A stretch of DNA of 64,000 nt from Lineolata rhizophorae (GCA_010093515.1 MU001677.1:930953-994952), one strand, 5' to 3'. Positions 46,388 to 57,195 are shown, counted from the stretch's first letter. Translations and numbers: made by a program. Notes: a model not told the origin generated them from the sequence alone.

Positions 46388-47301
46388 TTCGGAATTGAAT
46401 GTCGTTGTTATTGTGGAGACTTTTGTTTTGGAGCGCTGATTGAGCAATGATGTTTTCGTTTGAGCTTATTCAGAATCTCTAATCAAGAGAAAAAATTTAG
46501 AAGGGCTTGAAGCTGGTCTCGACGTGCTAAAATAGTCGCCGTGGGGAATATCGTGGTGAGTGGGTCCGTGGTATGATGTCTTGGATACACGGTGGCGTGG
46601 TACAAGTTGAGGTGTTTTTCCCCCCAGCGTATATGACAATTCACGAACATTCCTCCGACCTGCCCTGTTAAATCTTCGGCGACGTTGTAAACCTCGCGAA
46701 AATCGAAAATTTTTGAGATCTCGGCCCTGGCCGAAAATGTGGCGCATGAGACGTGGGCAGAGAGAGCCGTGATTTGTGCCACAATGGCGGTGTTGGGTTG
46801 GTGCTGGACACCGGGAATAACGTCGGTGAAGCCCCACGCCTCCCGCCGTCAGGATATCATCCCATGCAGCCTGCTGTATATGGCAACGTATTCCACGTCA
46901 CTACGACGTAGCAATGGTACTTGAGCCAAGCAACCTATCGGGATTGCGCACAACATCCGCTTTTACCTATATCTGGAAAGTCTAGAACAAGTTCAGGAGA
47001 CCTTTATAAACACTTGGACGACTGTGAGCAGTGCCACAACTCTTACTGCATGTGCTGTATACCTAGAATATCTCACCGACTTCACTTGAAGTTGTCACTT
47101 TGCATACTACAGAGCTCTATGTTGTTCTGGAAGTCTTGATTTACTGCTAACTACTCTAGTCCGAGTCCCTCAATTTGTTATTCGGGTTTGCCTCAGTACT
47201 AGAAAGAACAAGGGATTTAACCTAAACACCAAGATCCCAGCAACTTGTGCTTCCCGACCTGTATTAACCAAGTTTTAGACCTTCCAACTACCCATATCAA
47301 T
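46388..47301. other. intergenic region
   Basis: Between two minus-strand genes. Some 90-120-codon frames exist on the minus strand (46466-46837), but none shows a family signature. I see no repeat of note. Confidence 0.45.
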
Positions 47302-50300
47302 TTAGATAAGCATTTCCGCCTTCTCAAACCCCTTTTGGTTGGCCGCGGCGTCGAATCCCATCTGCAACCATCCCACAGCCTTATCCACCACCAACTCCCA
47401 CGAATCCTTCTCCGCCGCTAGTTTCTTCCGCAAGAACACAACAGCCAGACAAGTTGCAAACAACTTCTTATCGAGCCTTTCCTTCTTGCAAACCGCCTCC
47501 GCCGCATCTTTGTTCATGCCCACGATCTTCAACAACGCCTTGTCTAGCTCCCACGAGCCCTCAAACGTCTGCAACCCAATGAGCGCCATGAGTTCGTTGC
47601 CCTTCACCTTTTCCTCGCCCTCGTCCTCGTCCTCTCCCGATGAGTCCTTGTTCTCGATGGTAGGATCATAGAAGCCGCGCGCGACCTTCGGCGAATGTCT
47701 CATCGGCGCGCCCTGCATTTCCTGCTGCGCCGAGGCGAGAATGGCCACCGATTGCGGCTCCGTAGCCTGCATCATCTGATCGGGTGGCCACAGGAGCGAC
47801 GACACCGGCTGCGCCGACCCAAACTGTTGGAAGAGTCCTGACCCCGACGCGAAGCTCGATCCGCCGAAGCTCGATCCGCCGCCACCCAGGCCGAAAAGCG
47901 AGCCCACGAGTGCCTTCTTGCTCTTGCCCCTCTTAGCGTGTTTTATTGGAGGGACAGTGAAGTTAGCGCTAACTGGTGTCCCAGAGGGCGGAGAAGGTGG
48001 AGCACCGGTCGGTGTCGCCCTGGCTTGTTGTGGGAAGGGAGACGATCCGGCCGCCGCAATGGCGCCGAAAACACCGCCGCCGCCGGATCCTGATGCTGCT
48101 TGACTCGTTGCGCTACCAGGAGGCAATATGGGCATGCCAGAAAACCCACGACGAGAACGCGAGCGGGCTGAGCCCGTGGGCACCCCAAATGCTTCTGAAT
48201 TGCCTGCCGCTCCTGCGCTATCTTTCTCCTCGTCCAGGAACTCGAAACCCTCCACTTCAGTCATTGACTCGTCGCCGTCCCTGTCCTTCGGCTTCGGCGC
48301 GTTGGCCTCAACGGCGACGAACGAGCACCATTTCCCGCCGACCTGGAACTGGACCCCCAGACGGACCGCCTCGCGCTCGACCATCTCATCGAAGCGCCCG
48401 GGCATCTCCTCCTTGACAAGCTGTCCGCTCTCGTCCCTAGCTTCCGTGATCCAGCCCCGACCCTCCTCGAGATCCTGGACCGCTTTCTTGGCCGCTAGCT
48501 GGTGGATCATCTCGCTCGGCGTCTCTGCGACCTGGATCGGGACCTCGAGTTCGAGCGGGCCGTGTGGAGATGAGGCGCGGAGGAGGGCTGATTTCGGCTT
48601 TTTTTGCGCAGTCTCGGGCGAAAGCAGCACGTAGACAGTCGTCCGCGTGAATGGAAATAGCGGCGGGATCTTGTGTGGTGCCTGGAGAAGCTTTGGCGGC
48701 GCCAGGGGAGGCAGGTGGCTGTAGCGGCCTTGGCCATCGTGGTCGACGGCTGGCGATTGTTCCTTCTTGTCGAGGTCGATGGAGTCGTCGAAAAGGGAAA
48801 TGGGCTTCTTTCCCTTAGATGCCTTGTCATCGTCGGTCGTATTCAGGTTCACCTTCAAGCAGTCCGACACTTTCTCCACAATGTCAAAATCGTCGTCGGT
48901 GGTGGAGTCGTCGCCGTATTGGATTTCCAGAGTGTAGTCGGTAATATGTGGTGATAGGGCACCCTTTAGCATCCTTACGACTTTGCTATCGAGCTTTTCC
49001 CCTTCAAGAACGGCCTGTGAAAACCCATTGCCAGATCGAGCGATGCCTTCAATAAGCGCATGAGAGACGAACGTTCCAATGCCCAGAGTGAAGACTCTGA
49101 TTGGTTGCTTTGCTTCCAAAACCTGCTCGTTGAGGTGAGAGAATAGCTCAGCCTGGTTCCAAATTTCTCCGTCGGTGAGCAGCATGACCTCCAGAGGCAT
49201 ATCAGAGTATCGATGCTTGATCGTGTCTCGAAGCGGTTCGAGCATTTCCGTTCCGCCATAGTCGGCCTTGAAACGCTTGACGTGTCGAATGGCTTCGTTC
49301 AAGCTGCTCTGGCTGTACGTCTTGCTTGTCTTCCAGAGGAAAGAGTGACGCGAGCCGAAGGAGCAGATGTTGAACTTGACGCCGACAGGGAGAGATTTGA
49401 GGAAGACCTCCAGGGCCGAGATGACGGTCTCGATCTTGCCGTTCATGCTCCCGCTCCGGTCGCAGATGAACACGATTTCGGGCTTCTCGGAAGGGAGGGC
49501 GAACTTAGGCACTAGCGTGGTCATTAGAGCGCGCTGGTTCGGAATGGTTGGGTGAGTTTCTAGGATAGCTTTTGGAACGCCGCTGTCCTTCGCGACGATT
49601 TGGAGAACGAAGTCCTTGTCCAGGCCTGCTTCTCCTAGACTGAGTCTCGCGGAGGCCTTGTGCATTTGAGGATGTGCGTCAGGCACATCCGATGTGGCAC
49701 CCATGGACACGGCAATGGGATGGCTGGGCGACTGCATCTCCTTGATAAATGAGTTTTCGGCCATGATGGCATCGACTGTGATTTTGATCGCCTCCCCCCG
49801 AGCGGGGGTCGCATCCGACTGCGTCAAGTCTCCCGGATAGCTCCCATATCGCGGTGCGATCGCAGTGGGAATGGTGAACCGGATGCCGTCGACCTCGGCA
49901 TCATGCTTGAGCTCACCGAGATAAGTAATCTCCGCAACCAGAGCTGCCCCCGGAGGGACGTTGCCGATCGTAGTCGTGAACACGTCCGACGCGTCCGGGA
50001 GTTGCTCGAGCAGGCCAGCCGTCTGTCCGCTGGCAACTGCATCCTGGTAGTCCTGCCGTGCCTTTTCCTTCTCCTTGACGACACCCTTGATGACGCGGTC
50101 TTCAACCTTGCAACTGAATCCTACAACACTGACTCCGTCGACGAGCGGGAACATATAGCGGACCTCCTTGATTCCCTTGTCTTTTGAAGGATTGACAAAT
50201 GTCTGAGTCAAGTGAGTTCGTGACGCAGTCGAGAGAACCCTCGTATGAGACTGGAGTGCGACTTGAGGAAGGTAAGTCCTCTTAGGCGATCCAAATGGGC

Positions 50301-50370
50301 TGGGGCAGGGGGAAATGTAGTAGAAGCCGCAGCGTTCTACGTTCTGACGATTATGACTTTGAAAGAGCAT
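47302..50370 (-). CDS. VIT and von Willebrand factor A domain protein
   Basis: One exon of 1022 residues starting MLFQSHNRQNVE. Residues about 35-165 form a VIT domain (HTRVLSTASRTHLTQTF, then VRYMFPLVDGVSVVGF and GNVPPGAALVAEITYLGEL). A VWA domain follows, with the metal-ion site DRSGSM at 304-309, a conserved TEMLEPL Thr and VMLLTDGEIWN. The second half holds a beta-rich segment (YTLEIQYGDDSTTDDDF), a long Ser/Gly/Pro-rich disordered stretch, and a C-terminal helical module (LIGLQTFEGSWELDKALLKIVG), similar to the inter-alpha-trypsin-inhibitor/PARP4-like C-terminal vault part. Such proteins in fungi are cytosolic or nuclear and of unknown role. The metal site suggests Mg-dependent protein binding. 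The frame is open upstream to 50628, but the VIT domain starts soon after the chosen ATG. Confidence 0.85.
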   Translation of the reverse strand: MLFQSHNRQNVERCGFYYISPCPSPFGSPKRTYLPQVALQSHTRVLSTASRTHLTQTFVNPSKDKGIKEVRYMFPLVDGVSVVGFSCKVEDRVIKGVVKEKEKARQDYQDAVASGQTAGLLEQLPDASDVFTTTIGNVPPGAALVAEITYLGELKHDAEVDGIRFTIPTAIAPRYGSYPGDLTQSDATPARGEAIKITVDAIMAENSFIKEMQSPSHPIAVSMGATSDVPDAHPQMHKASARLSLGEAGLDKDFVLQIVAKDSGVPKAILETHPTIPNQRALMTTLVPKFALPSEKPEIVFICDRSGSMNGKIETVISALEVFLKSLPVGVKFNICSFGSRHSFLWKTSKTYSQSSLNEAIRHVKRFKADYGGTEMLEPLRDTIKHRYSDMPLEVMLLTDGEIWNQAELFSHLNEQVLEAKQPIRVFTLGIGTFVSHALIEGIARSGNGFSQAVLEGEKLDSKVVRMLKGALSPHITDYTLEIQYGDDSTTDDDFDIVEKVSDCLKVNLNTTDDDKASKGKKPISLFDDSIDLDKKEQSPAVDHDGQGRYSHLPPLAPPKLLQAPHKIPPLFPFTRTTVYVLLSPETAQKKPKSALLRASSPHGPLELEVPIQVAETPSEMIHQLAAKKAVQDLEEGRGWITEARDESGQLVKEEMPGRFDEMVEREAVRLGVQFQVGGKWCSFVAVEANAPKPKDRDGDESMTEVEGFEFLDEEKDSAGAAGNSEAFGVPTGSARSRSRRGFSGMPILPPGSATSQAASGSGGGGVFGAIAAAGSSPFPQQARATPTGAPPSPPSGTPVSANFTVPPIKHAKRGKSKKALVGSLFGLGGGGSSFGGSSFASGSGLFQQFGSAQPVSSLLWPPDQMMQATEPQSVAILASAQQEMQGAPMRHSPKVARGFYDPTIENKDSSGEDEDEGEEKVKGNELMALIGLQTFEGSWELDKALLKIVGMNKDAAEAVCKKERLDKKLFATCLAVVFLRKKLAAEKDSWELVVDKAVGWLQMGFDAAANQKGFEKAEMLI

Positions 50371-51093
50371 AGTGAAAGATTTCAAGGGGGCAAGAAAGGG
50401 AGAAACGTCAAGCTTTGTGGATTTCGATTGATGGGGTCTGTTCCCGTCGGTGGAATGAATAGAAGCTGAGGAGTGCTGGGCTCGATTGCGGAAGAGGCCA
50501 TATTTGTATGCTCGAGTGGTGATGGCTGCCTGTGACGTTTGGCCGTGGTTGAGGTTGCCTTGTTCGATCTCTTGGCGGGTGACCGACGCGCTAGCTGCAT
50601 GGGGCAATGCGGTGTCCCGGAACAGCACCGAGCCCCACCGCGGTCACCAAGGCCCTGCAGGCTGTGGGCTTCGAGCTCCTACGTACAACAGCACCCTTTC
50701 CCTCGAAAATCACGCCGTGAGTCACGCCAGTCCAGAAATGTAAGCCAAGGGCCCTATCGCCGCCATAGCGTCCAAGACTCATGCTGCGGTCTCCTTTTGC
50801 GTGCGAGTTCGACGCCACATTTTACTCAGCCTTCACTGCCCCGCCCCGATGAAATGAGAGTGGCTTGACTAGCTCTAGTCAATAGTACATGATAACTTTG
50901 GGATGCACACTCCATTTTTACGAGCCTCAACAATTCGCTATGAATTTCCCCGTTCAGAGCGACGCATCGTTCAAGCGAGTCATCGCAACAGCTCCCGTCG
51001 AACCAACCGCTGGAAGCGTGCAAGATGCCATCGTGTAAATAACAGTCTTTGGGTCCAAGCCTCGTCTTTCTGCGGGCGTATCAACACGAGGTC

Positions 51094-51152
51094 GGGCCTT
51101 CGGCCCTCCCTCGCTACCCGCTTCGCGGGTAGAGGGGCCCGCTTCGCGGGCC
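51094..51152. repeat. three perfect inverted repeats with TTC triloops
   Basis: Three short palindromes follow each other: 51094-51106 (5-bp stem), 51114-51132 (8-bp stem CTACCCGC/GCGGGTAG) and 51136-51152 (7-bp stem GGCCCGC/GCGGGCC). Each has the same three-base loop TTC. All stems are GC-rich and perfect. No gene is nearby on the left, and the AT-rich tract follows. Confidence 0.75.
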
Positions 51153-51179
51153 TTCCACTACCGCCCGTTCGGTGCTAAA

Positions 51180-51356
51180 AAGCTCCTACGATTACGTAGT
51201 ATTTAATATAGTATAGCGTTATAAATAGGAAAGCTAGATCGGGCCTTCTACTACCGTTTAGTAAAAGCTTTTACTTAAATTTACGCGGTATATAACTAGC
51301 GATAGTAGTATAGTATAATAGAGTAGAAGGGCCCTTATATACCTTTTTTTTTTTAG
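51180..51356. repeat. AT-rich, TA-rich tract resembling RIP-mutated DNA
   Basis: The tract is dominated by TA steps (such as TAGTATAGTATAATAGAG) and lacks open frames. A segment starting CGGGCCTTCTACTACCG resembles CGGGCCTTCCACTACCG at about 51148, as if one copy had lost C by C-to-T change. High TpA with few C-containing dinucleotides is the usual trace of repeat-induced point mutation. This reading is inferred from composition. Confidence 0.5.
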
Positions 51357-51452
51357 TAACGCAATCCACCACGCAGTGACACCAACCACCTAGTGACACC
51401 GACGCGTCCATGACGCGCCCATCAACTTTGCCCACCAATTTCTCCACCAAAA

Positions 51453-53100
51453 ATGCCCAAGAAGCTCTCCAAAGAATCTGATATCATACTCGCCATCGAA
51501 TCTTTCAAGAAAGGCACTTACCCCAATCCCAAAGCCGCTGCCAAGGCCTTGGGTGTCAACTTCAAGACTGTGTATCGCAGAATCTCACGAATAGCTTCTC
51601 GGGAAGAAAGCCACACCAATCTAAAGAAACTGACCCAATGGGAAGAGGAGGTACTCATTGGACACATCCTGGACATGGATGCGCGAGGGTTTCGCGTCAG
51701 AATGCCTGATGTAGCCGAAATGGCCAATGTTTTGATCGACGAGGACCAGCGCGTCCGACGCGACCACGTCGCCAAGCACTGGCCCAAGAGGTTTGTCAAG
51801 GACACTCCAACGCTCCGGACGAAGATGTCTCGAGGCTACGACTATGAGAGAGCCAAATGCGAAGATCCCAAGGTCATTCGGGAGTGGTTCAGAGTGCTGG
51901 AGTGCATGAAGAGAGACTATGGCATCTTGGACGACGACACCTNNNNNNNNNNNNNNNNNNNNNNNNNNNNNNNNNNNNNNNNNNNNNNNNNNNNNNNNNN
52001 NNNNNNNNNNNNNNNNNNNNNNNNNNNNNNNNNNNNNNNNNNNNNNNNNNNNNNNNNNNNNNNNNNNNNNNNNNNNNNNNNNNNNNNNNNNNNNNNNNNN
52101 NNNNNNNNNNNNNNNNNNNNNNNNNNNNNNNNNNNNNNNNNNNNNNNNNNNNNNNNNNNNNNNNNNNNNNNNNNNNNNNNNNNNNNNNNNNNNNNNNNNN
52201 NNNNNNNNNNNNNNNNNNNNNNNNNNNNNNNNNNNNNNNNNNNNNNNNNNNNNNNNNNNNNNNNNNNNNNNNNNNNNNNNNNNNNNNNNNNNNNNNNNNN
52301 NNNNNNNNNNNNNNNNNNNNNNNNNNNNNNNNNNNNNNNNNNNNNNNNNNNNNNNNNNNNNNNNNNNNNNNNNNNNNNNNNNNNNNNNNNNNNNNNNNNN
52401 NNNNNNNNNNNNNNNNNNNNNNNNNNNNNNNNNNNNNNNNNNNNNNNNNNNNNNNNNNNNNNNNNNNNNNNNNNNNNNNNNNNNNNNNNNNNNNNNNNNN
52501 NNNNNNNNNNNNNNNNNNNNNNNNNNNNNNNNNNNNNNNNNNNNNNNNNNNNNNNNNNNNNNNNNNNNNNNNNNNNNNNNNNNNNNNNNNNNNNNNNNNN
52601 NNNNNNNNNNNNNNNNNNNNNNNNNNNNNNNNNNNNNNNNNNNNNNNNNNNNNNNNNNNNNNNNNNNNNNNNNNNNNNNNNNNNNNNNNNNNNNNNNNNN
52701 NNNNNNNNNNNNNNNNNNNNNNNNNNNNNNNNNNNNNNNNNNNNNNNNNNNNNNNNNNNNNNNNNNNNNNNNNNNNNNNNNNNNNNNNNNNNNNNNNNNN
52801 NNNNNNNNNNNNNNNNNNNNNNNNNNNNNNNNNNNNNNNNNNNNNNNNNNNNNNNNNNNNNNGAAAAGGCTTCTCAAGCGCAAAGAGCCACTCAGAGTAA
52901 GCAATGGACATCAGATGCTGGATGATGAAACGCTGGATGCTCAGCTACAGCGTGAAATAGCGGAGGATGCTGCCATTGTGGTGGGTGGAGCCAAGAAACG
53001 ACGACGATGTAAGAAGTGCGGGACTTTGAGCCACAACTCCAGAACATGCCAGACCAATACTGCTGGTACTGGGGATCAAAGTGAGCCTCAGAACGCTTGA
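51453..53100 (+). CDS. pogo/Fot1-like transposase, interrupted by assembly gap
   Basis: The readable N-terminus (MPKKLSKESD..., about 163 residues) has a Psq-type helix-turn-helix (AAAKALGVNFKTVYRRISR) and a CENP-B/Tc5-type DNA-binding helix region (LTQWEEEVLIGHILDMDARGFRVRMPDVAEMANVL, then KHWPKRFVKDTPTLRTK). The catalytic DDE core falls in the gap. After it, about 78 residues end in a CCHC-like knuckle (RRRCKKCGTLSHNSRTC), a known C-terminal feature of fungal pogo-like transposases. The readable parts lie in different frames as assembled, simply because the gap size is a placeholder. No internal stop is seen in the readable parts. Whether the enzyme is intact cannot be told. Confidence 0.85.
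51943..52862. other. assembly gap (920 N)
   Basis: An unbroken run of 920 undetermined bases inside the transposase gene. The true length is unknown; the two flanking coding parts are out of phase by the assembled distance. Confidence 1.
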
Positions 53101-53199
53101 CTTGATCAGAGTTCGTTGGAGCTATGATGGTTTTGGTGAGGATGATGATGGTGGTGGTGTCACTAGGTGGTTGGTGTCACTGCGTGGTGGATTACGTTA

Positions 53200-53640
53200 G
53201 AGTATAGAAGCATATAGAGTATAGAAGTATATAGAGCATAGAAGCATAGCACAGTATACCACATAGACTATACAGACCATTGGGACCATATAGACCATAC
53301 AGGCCATTGGGACCATACAGACTACACAGAACATTGGGGCCATACAGACTACATAGACCATACAGACCATTAGGACCATTGGGACCATACAGACCATTAG
53401 AGCATTGGAGCATCAGAGCAGTAGAGCATGCAGAGCAGTAGAGCATGCAGAGCAGTAGAGCATGCAGAGCAGTAGAGCATGCAGAGCAGTAGAGCATGCA
53501 GAGCAGTAGAGCATACAGAGCAGAGCATAGAAGCATAGTACAGAAGCATAGCACAGAAGCATAGCACAGAAGCATAGCACAGAAGCATAGCACAGAAGCA
53601 TAGCACAGAAGCATAGCACAGAGCACAACGGAAGAAGTAG
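53200..53640. repeat. minisatellite cluster
   Basis: Directly right of the transposon. Three tandem families follow: degenerate AGACCATTGGGACCATA-type units (about 53265-53400), a 17-bp unit CAGAGCAGTAGAGCATG in six copies (53414-53515), and a 13-bp unit CAGAAGCATAGCA in six exact copies (53541-53618). The simple cysteine-rich frames on the minus strand here are products of the repeats, not genes. Confidence 0.85.
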
Positions 53641-54156
53641 AGAGCGAAGAATAGAGAGCGAGGAGTAACAGTACCGGAGGGCCTCCTTATATAGATATTG
53701 ATCCAAAATCTAGACTTTTCCTAGTTCGTACGCATAAAATAAAGATCTTCCTAGGCGTAGAGTGGCGCAAGCACGGTCTCTATGTACAGCCATGCGTCGG
53801 AAGTCGGCACCAAAGTCGCTGAACGATTGGGCCAATCAGATCACGACTTAAGGGTTGAAAATAAATCGACTGAAGGAAAATGTATAATAAAAAATAGAAG
53901 AAGATTCGCCGGCGGGAATTCCTCCCCTTGGGGGGAAGACCGTCTAGCTTTCTAGCGTTCTGATTGGCTGGGGCGCCACCGGCCACGGGTGCCCGTGCAC
54001 ATCGGGGTCTTACGCGGACGAACCTTTCCCCGGGATGCCGTGAGCCAACCGCCGTCGACGCCAGCTGCCTTCGAGCAACGCCATCTCCAACGGAGCACAA
54101 TCATCCCCGGCCAGCACTTACCGGCAACCTCTGCCATACGCGGCCCCGCAGCGAAG
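53641..54156. promoter_or_regulatory. upstream region of VMA6
   Basis: About 500 bases between the minisatellites and the VMA6 start. Its last 200 bases are GC-rich and probably contain the 5' leader. No other gene is seen. Confidence 0.45.
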
Positions 54157-55418
54157 ATGGAGGGTCTCTTCTACAACGTCAGTAATGGGTATGTCTCCAG
54201 CCCTCTCCTTATTGCCGGGCCAGCGCTTACGTGACCTAGCTACGTCGAGGGCATCGTTCGCGGGTACCGCAATGCCTTACTGACGGGCCAGAGCTACAAC
54301 AACCTTACACAGTGTGAAACCATTGATGGTATGGCATCGCCTGGGGGACGATTTTGTGTCTTGCATGCTCATTTGCTGTAGACATCAAGCTCCAGCTCGG
54401 GCCTGCGTACGGCGACTTCCTCGCAGCGCTGCCGCCTAATCCTTCCACCTCCGCCCTAGCCAACAAGACCACCGACAAGCTCGTCTCGGAATTCCGATAC
54501 CTACAGGCCAATGCCACCGGCTCGCTCGCCAAGTTCATGGAATACCTCACGTACGGCTACATGATCGACAACGTGGCGCTGTTGATCACGGGCACGCTGC
54601 ACGAGCGGGACACGCGGGAGCTGCTGGAGCGGTGCCACCCGCTGGGCTGGTTCGAGACGATGCCGGTGCTGTGCGTGGCGACCAACATCGAGGAGCTGTA
54701 CAACTCGGTCCTGATCGAGACGCCGCTGGCACCCTACTTCAAGGGCTCGCTCAGCCACCAGGACCTCGACGAGCTCAACATCGAGATCATCCGCAACACG
54801 CTGTACAAGAACTACCTCGAGGACTTTTACGACTTCGTCCGCACCCACGATGACATCGCCGGCTCTCCGACGGCGGAAGTCATGGCCGAGGTGCTCGAGT
54901 TCGAGGCCGATCGCAGGAGCATCAACATCACGCTCAACTCATTCGGCACTGAGCTATCCAAGCAGGATAGGAAGAAGCTGTACCCCAACTTCGGCAAGCT
55001 GTATCCGGAGGGCATACTCATGCTGTCGAGGGCGGACGATGTCGAGGGCGTGAGGATCGCCGTCGACGGCGTGTCCGACTACAAGAACTTCTTCGATCAG
55101 ACCGGCCTGGGACAAGCTTCGGCGGGCGGCATCGGCAACATGGCTGGCGGCATGGGCACTGACGGTCGCAGTCTGGAAGATATGTTCTACCAGAAGGAAA
55201 TGGAGATCTCGAAGATCGCTTTCACCAGGCAGTTCACTCACGCGGTTGTCTACGCTTGGGTGAAACTGCGCGAACAGGTTGGTCCCGTCATCTTCTCTAC
55301 CCTTGGTAACTAGTGGGCTAACTCTGGACTGCAGGAAATCCGCAATATCACATGGATAGCGGAGTGCATTGCTCAGAACCAGAAGGAACGGATCGGGAAC
55401 TACATTAGCGTCTTCTAA
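54157..55418 (+). CDS. VMA6: V-type H+-ATPase subunit d (V0 sector)
   Basis: Four exons, 54157-54188, 54240-54328, 54382-55277 and 55335-55418, join in frame to 366 residues. The spliced start MEGLFYNVSNGYVEGIVRGYRN and LLTGQSYNNLTQCETIDDIKLQL is the classical beginning of subunit d. Further marks are GPAYGDFL, KFMEYLTYGYMIDNVALLITGTLHERD, the Cys-His-Pro-Leu-Gly-Trp segment and the C-terminal EIRNITWIAECIAQNQKERIGNYISVF. The protein is a cytosolic, membrane-associated subunit that couples the rotor stalk (D/F) to the proteolipid ring and is needed for vacuole acidification. Exon 1 holds only about ten codons. The fourth exon encodes just the last 27 residues. Length agrees with other filamentous fungi. 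Confidence 0.95.
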
Positions 55419-56829
55419 GATGGATGTCGCGACGGGAGTTTTTGTGATGCGATTGTTTTACGACTTGGGCATGCTTTGGCTTTCAGGGACCCGTCTTAGA
55501 GCTGTAGTTGGGTTTTGTTTGGTTCTCATTCTCTATCAAGTAGCTTGTATCATACTGTGGACATGCTGTCATACATAATCCATGATGTACTGTTATCCTT
55601 TAGGGGCTGGATGTGCTTAGCCTGCACCTTCTCGTTGCGTTTTCTTTTATGTCTGAGATACATCGCAACTATTGCTCTACTTTTTTGGGCGAGTAGGTTC
55701 TACAACGGCATATTTTTGGCATCACTTTCTCAAGCCGCCCTATAGATTACATCTCCATCCATCGTGAAACGGAATCTGATTCTTCAGCCCATTGCATAAA
55801 CCGCCGTCGAGAACTTATGGCGGTCTGAAAGCAGGTAGTCTAGCACATCGGCATTCTTGGCCTGCCTATTTTGAGAGTGTGAAAACCTCCCAAGGGTTTC
55901 ATTGGGCTTCTCCCCCCTTCATTTCTGGGTCAACTGTTCTCGCGATTTCAGTTCTTGTCTTGGCGTCTTAAAGGTTCGACAATGCGCCGCGATCTCATGG
56001 CACGAGAGTTCCCTTTCTAAGACCATCCGCATAGGCAGCTGGAGTCAGATTACGCGTTTCTACTACGATTATACGATGGCGTTAAGTCAGTCTTGCCCGG
56101 CCGTCCTAGCACAGTCGTATTAGCTATATCCACGAATTAGGCCATAGACAGTGAGGGGCGCCATTCCCGATTTAGGAAAGACTTCTATATCACGAAGAGG
56201 GTAAGTCAGACTTGAGGAGAAGTGACTCTAGCAACGAGAATACACAGATCACGGAATAGAGTTCGACATGAAGTGGAGAGAGGACGCAGTTCATAGCAGG
56301 ACATTACCTAACCCTCGAGACGCTCCTGGGCACGGAGTTCCGGACAATTGATACGGGAATGAAGCGATGCTGCAATTTCAGTCTAGGACGTTCGCCTTCC
56401 ACGCATATGGAGATCTAGCTGAGATCTAAACAGGTCAGCGCCGTAAGGGATTGCTTGTGTAGCTGACACTTGAGTTGAGCCTCTTGGTCGGTGACGCTAC
56501 CTCTGTCCTTAGAATTTCGTAGCAAGATCGCCGAGCCCATCATGTATGCCCGTCGTCGACTCCCTCCGTGAACTGCCCTCCGACGCCCGAGGTAGAATGA
56601 GGGATGAGGATATGCTGTGAAATTCCATTTTCTGAGCAACGTTGAACGCGTCTGAACGGTACTCTGGTGAAACGTGGGCGGGAAACATCGTACGTGCAAT
56701 GTGTTTTTTGCCACCGTACTCCTATAGTTATAGACACTAAGCTTGGTCACCTCGCCCACGTGAAAGGGGTCTACGGGGGGGGAGGGGCAACGATATGTCG
56801 ATCAGGCAAGTGGGGCGCTCTGTGTGTGC
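55419..56829. other. intergenic region
   Basis: The VMA6 3' flank followed by AT-richer DNA. No conserved frame is seen. Short open frames on both strands lack family signatures. Confidence 0.5.
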
Positions 56830-57195
56830 CTAGAAGAAGAACGGAAACGTCATGCTCAGATAGATGTACGAGACGTAGTTGGTCGTGAGCTCGGTGCCGA
56901 GCGTGCCGAGATCCACGCTGGCCGGCTTGCTGAAGTCGAAACCCCCCTGGACGCCTGAGTTGAGGACCACGCCGTCTAGTTTCGGGTGCTAGCTGGTGAC
57001 GAACGCGGCGAACGAGGGGATCAAGGCGATTTCCGTGGTGTCGAACTCTAGCGGGAAGCATTTGTTAGCACTGTAAGTCGAGACGAAGGCGTCGAGGTTG
57101 GAGGTAATGCGGCGGATGATGATGATCGAGATGCAGTTTTAGACCATTTTGGCGGCGAGGGCTCGGCAGACGCCGGAGGGAAAGACATTGTTTCT
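56830..57195 (-). pseudogene. short-chain dehydrogenase/reductase pseudogene (fragment)
   Basis: One minus-strand frame reads like the first half of an SDR of the DltE-like type. It shows a decayed N-terminal helix (GVCRALAAK), a strand-and-loop segment ending in HPKLDGVVLNSG (the SDR Leu-Asp-x-Val-(I/V)-x-N-x-G site), then GFDFSKPASVDL and ELTTNYVSYIYL. The frame contains TAA at 57139-57141 and TAG at 56989-56991 and ends at TAG 56830-56832, about 120 residues before the catalytic Tyr-x-x-x-Lys could appear. The N-terminal glycine-rich Rossmann motif is damaged. It is a truncated, non-functional copy. An intact parent may exist elsewhere in the genome. Confidence 0.7.

Larger units (their letters stand above)
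50371..51356. other. intergenic region ending in repeat-rich DNA
   Basis: The first 700 bases are the upstream region of the VIT/VWA gene without another gene. From 51090 on the character changes: GC-rich hairpins (51094-51152), then an AT-rich, TA-dinucleotide-rich tract (51180-51356), which borders the transposon. Confidence 0.6.
51359..53197 (+). mobile_element. complete pogo/Fot1-type (Tc1-mariner) DNA transposon
   Basis: Terminal inverted repeats of 42 bp: 51359-51400 (ACGCAATCCACC... to ...TAGTGACACC) and 53156-53197, with a single C/T mismatch. Both ends are flanked by TA (51357-51358 and 53198-53199), the Tc1/mariner target duplication. Inside is one transposase frame on the plus strand interrupted by an assembly gap. 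The short internal repeat CA(G/C)TGACACCAA/CTAGTGACACC occurs twice within each TIR and may be the transposase binding site. The element length as assembled is 1839 bp, of which 920 are undetermined. The intact TIRs and absence of RIP-like stops in the readable parts suggest recent insertion. Confidence 0.9.

Noticed and set aside
53192-53706. Cys/Leu/Met-rich minus-strand frames
   Set aside because: They are translations of the 17-bp and 13-bp minisatellites.
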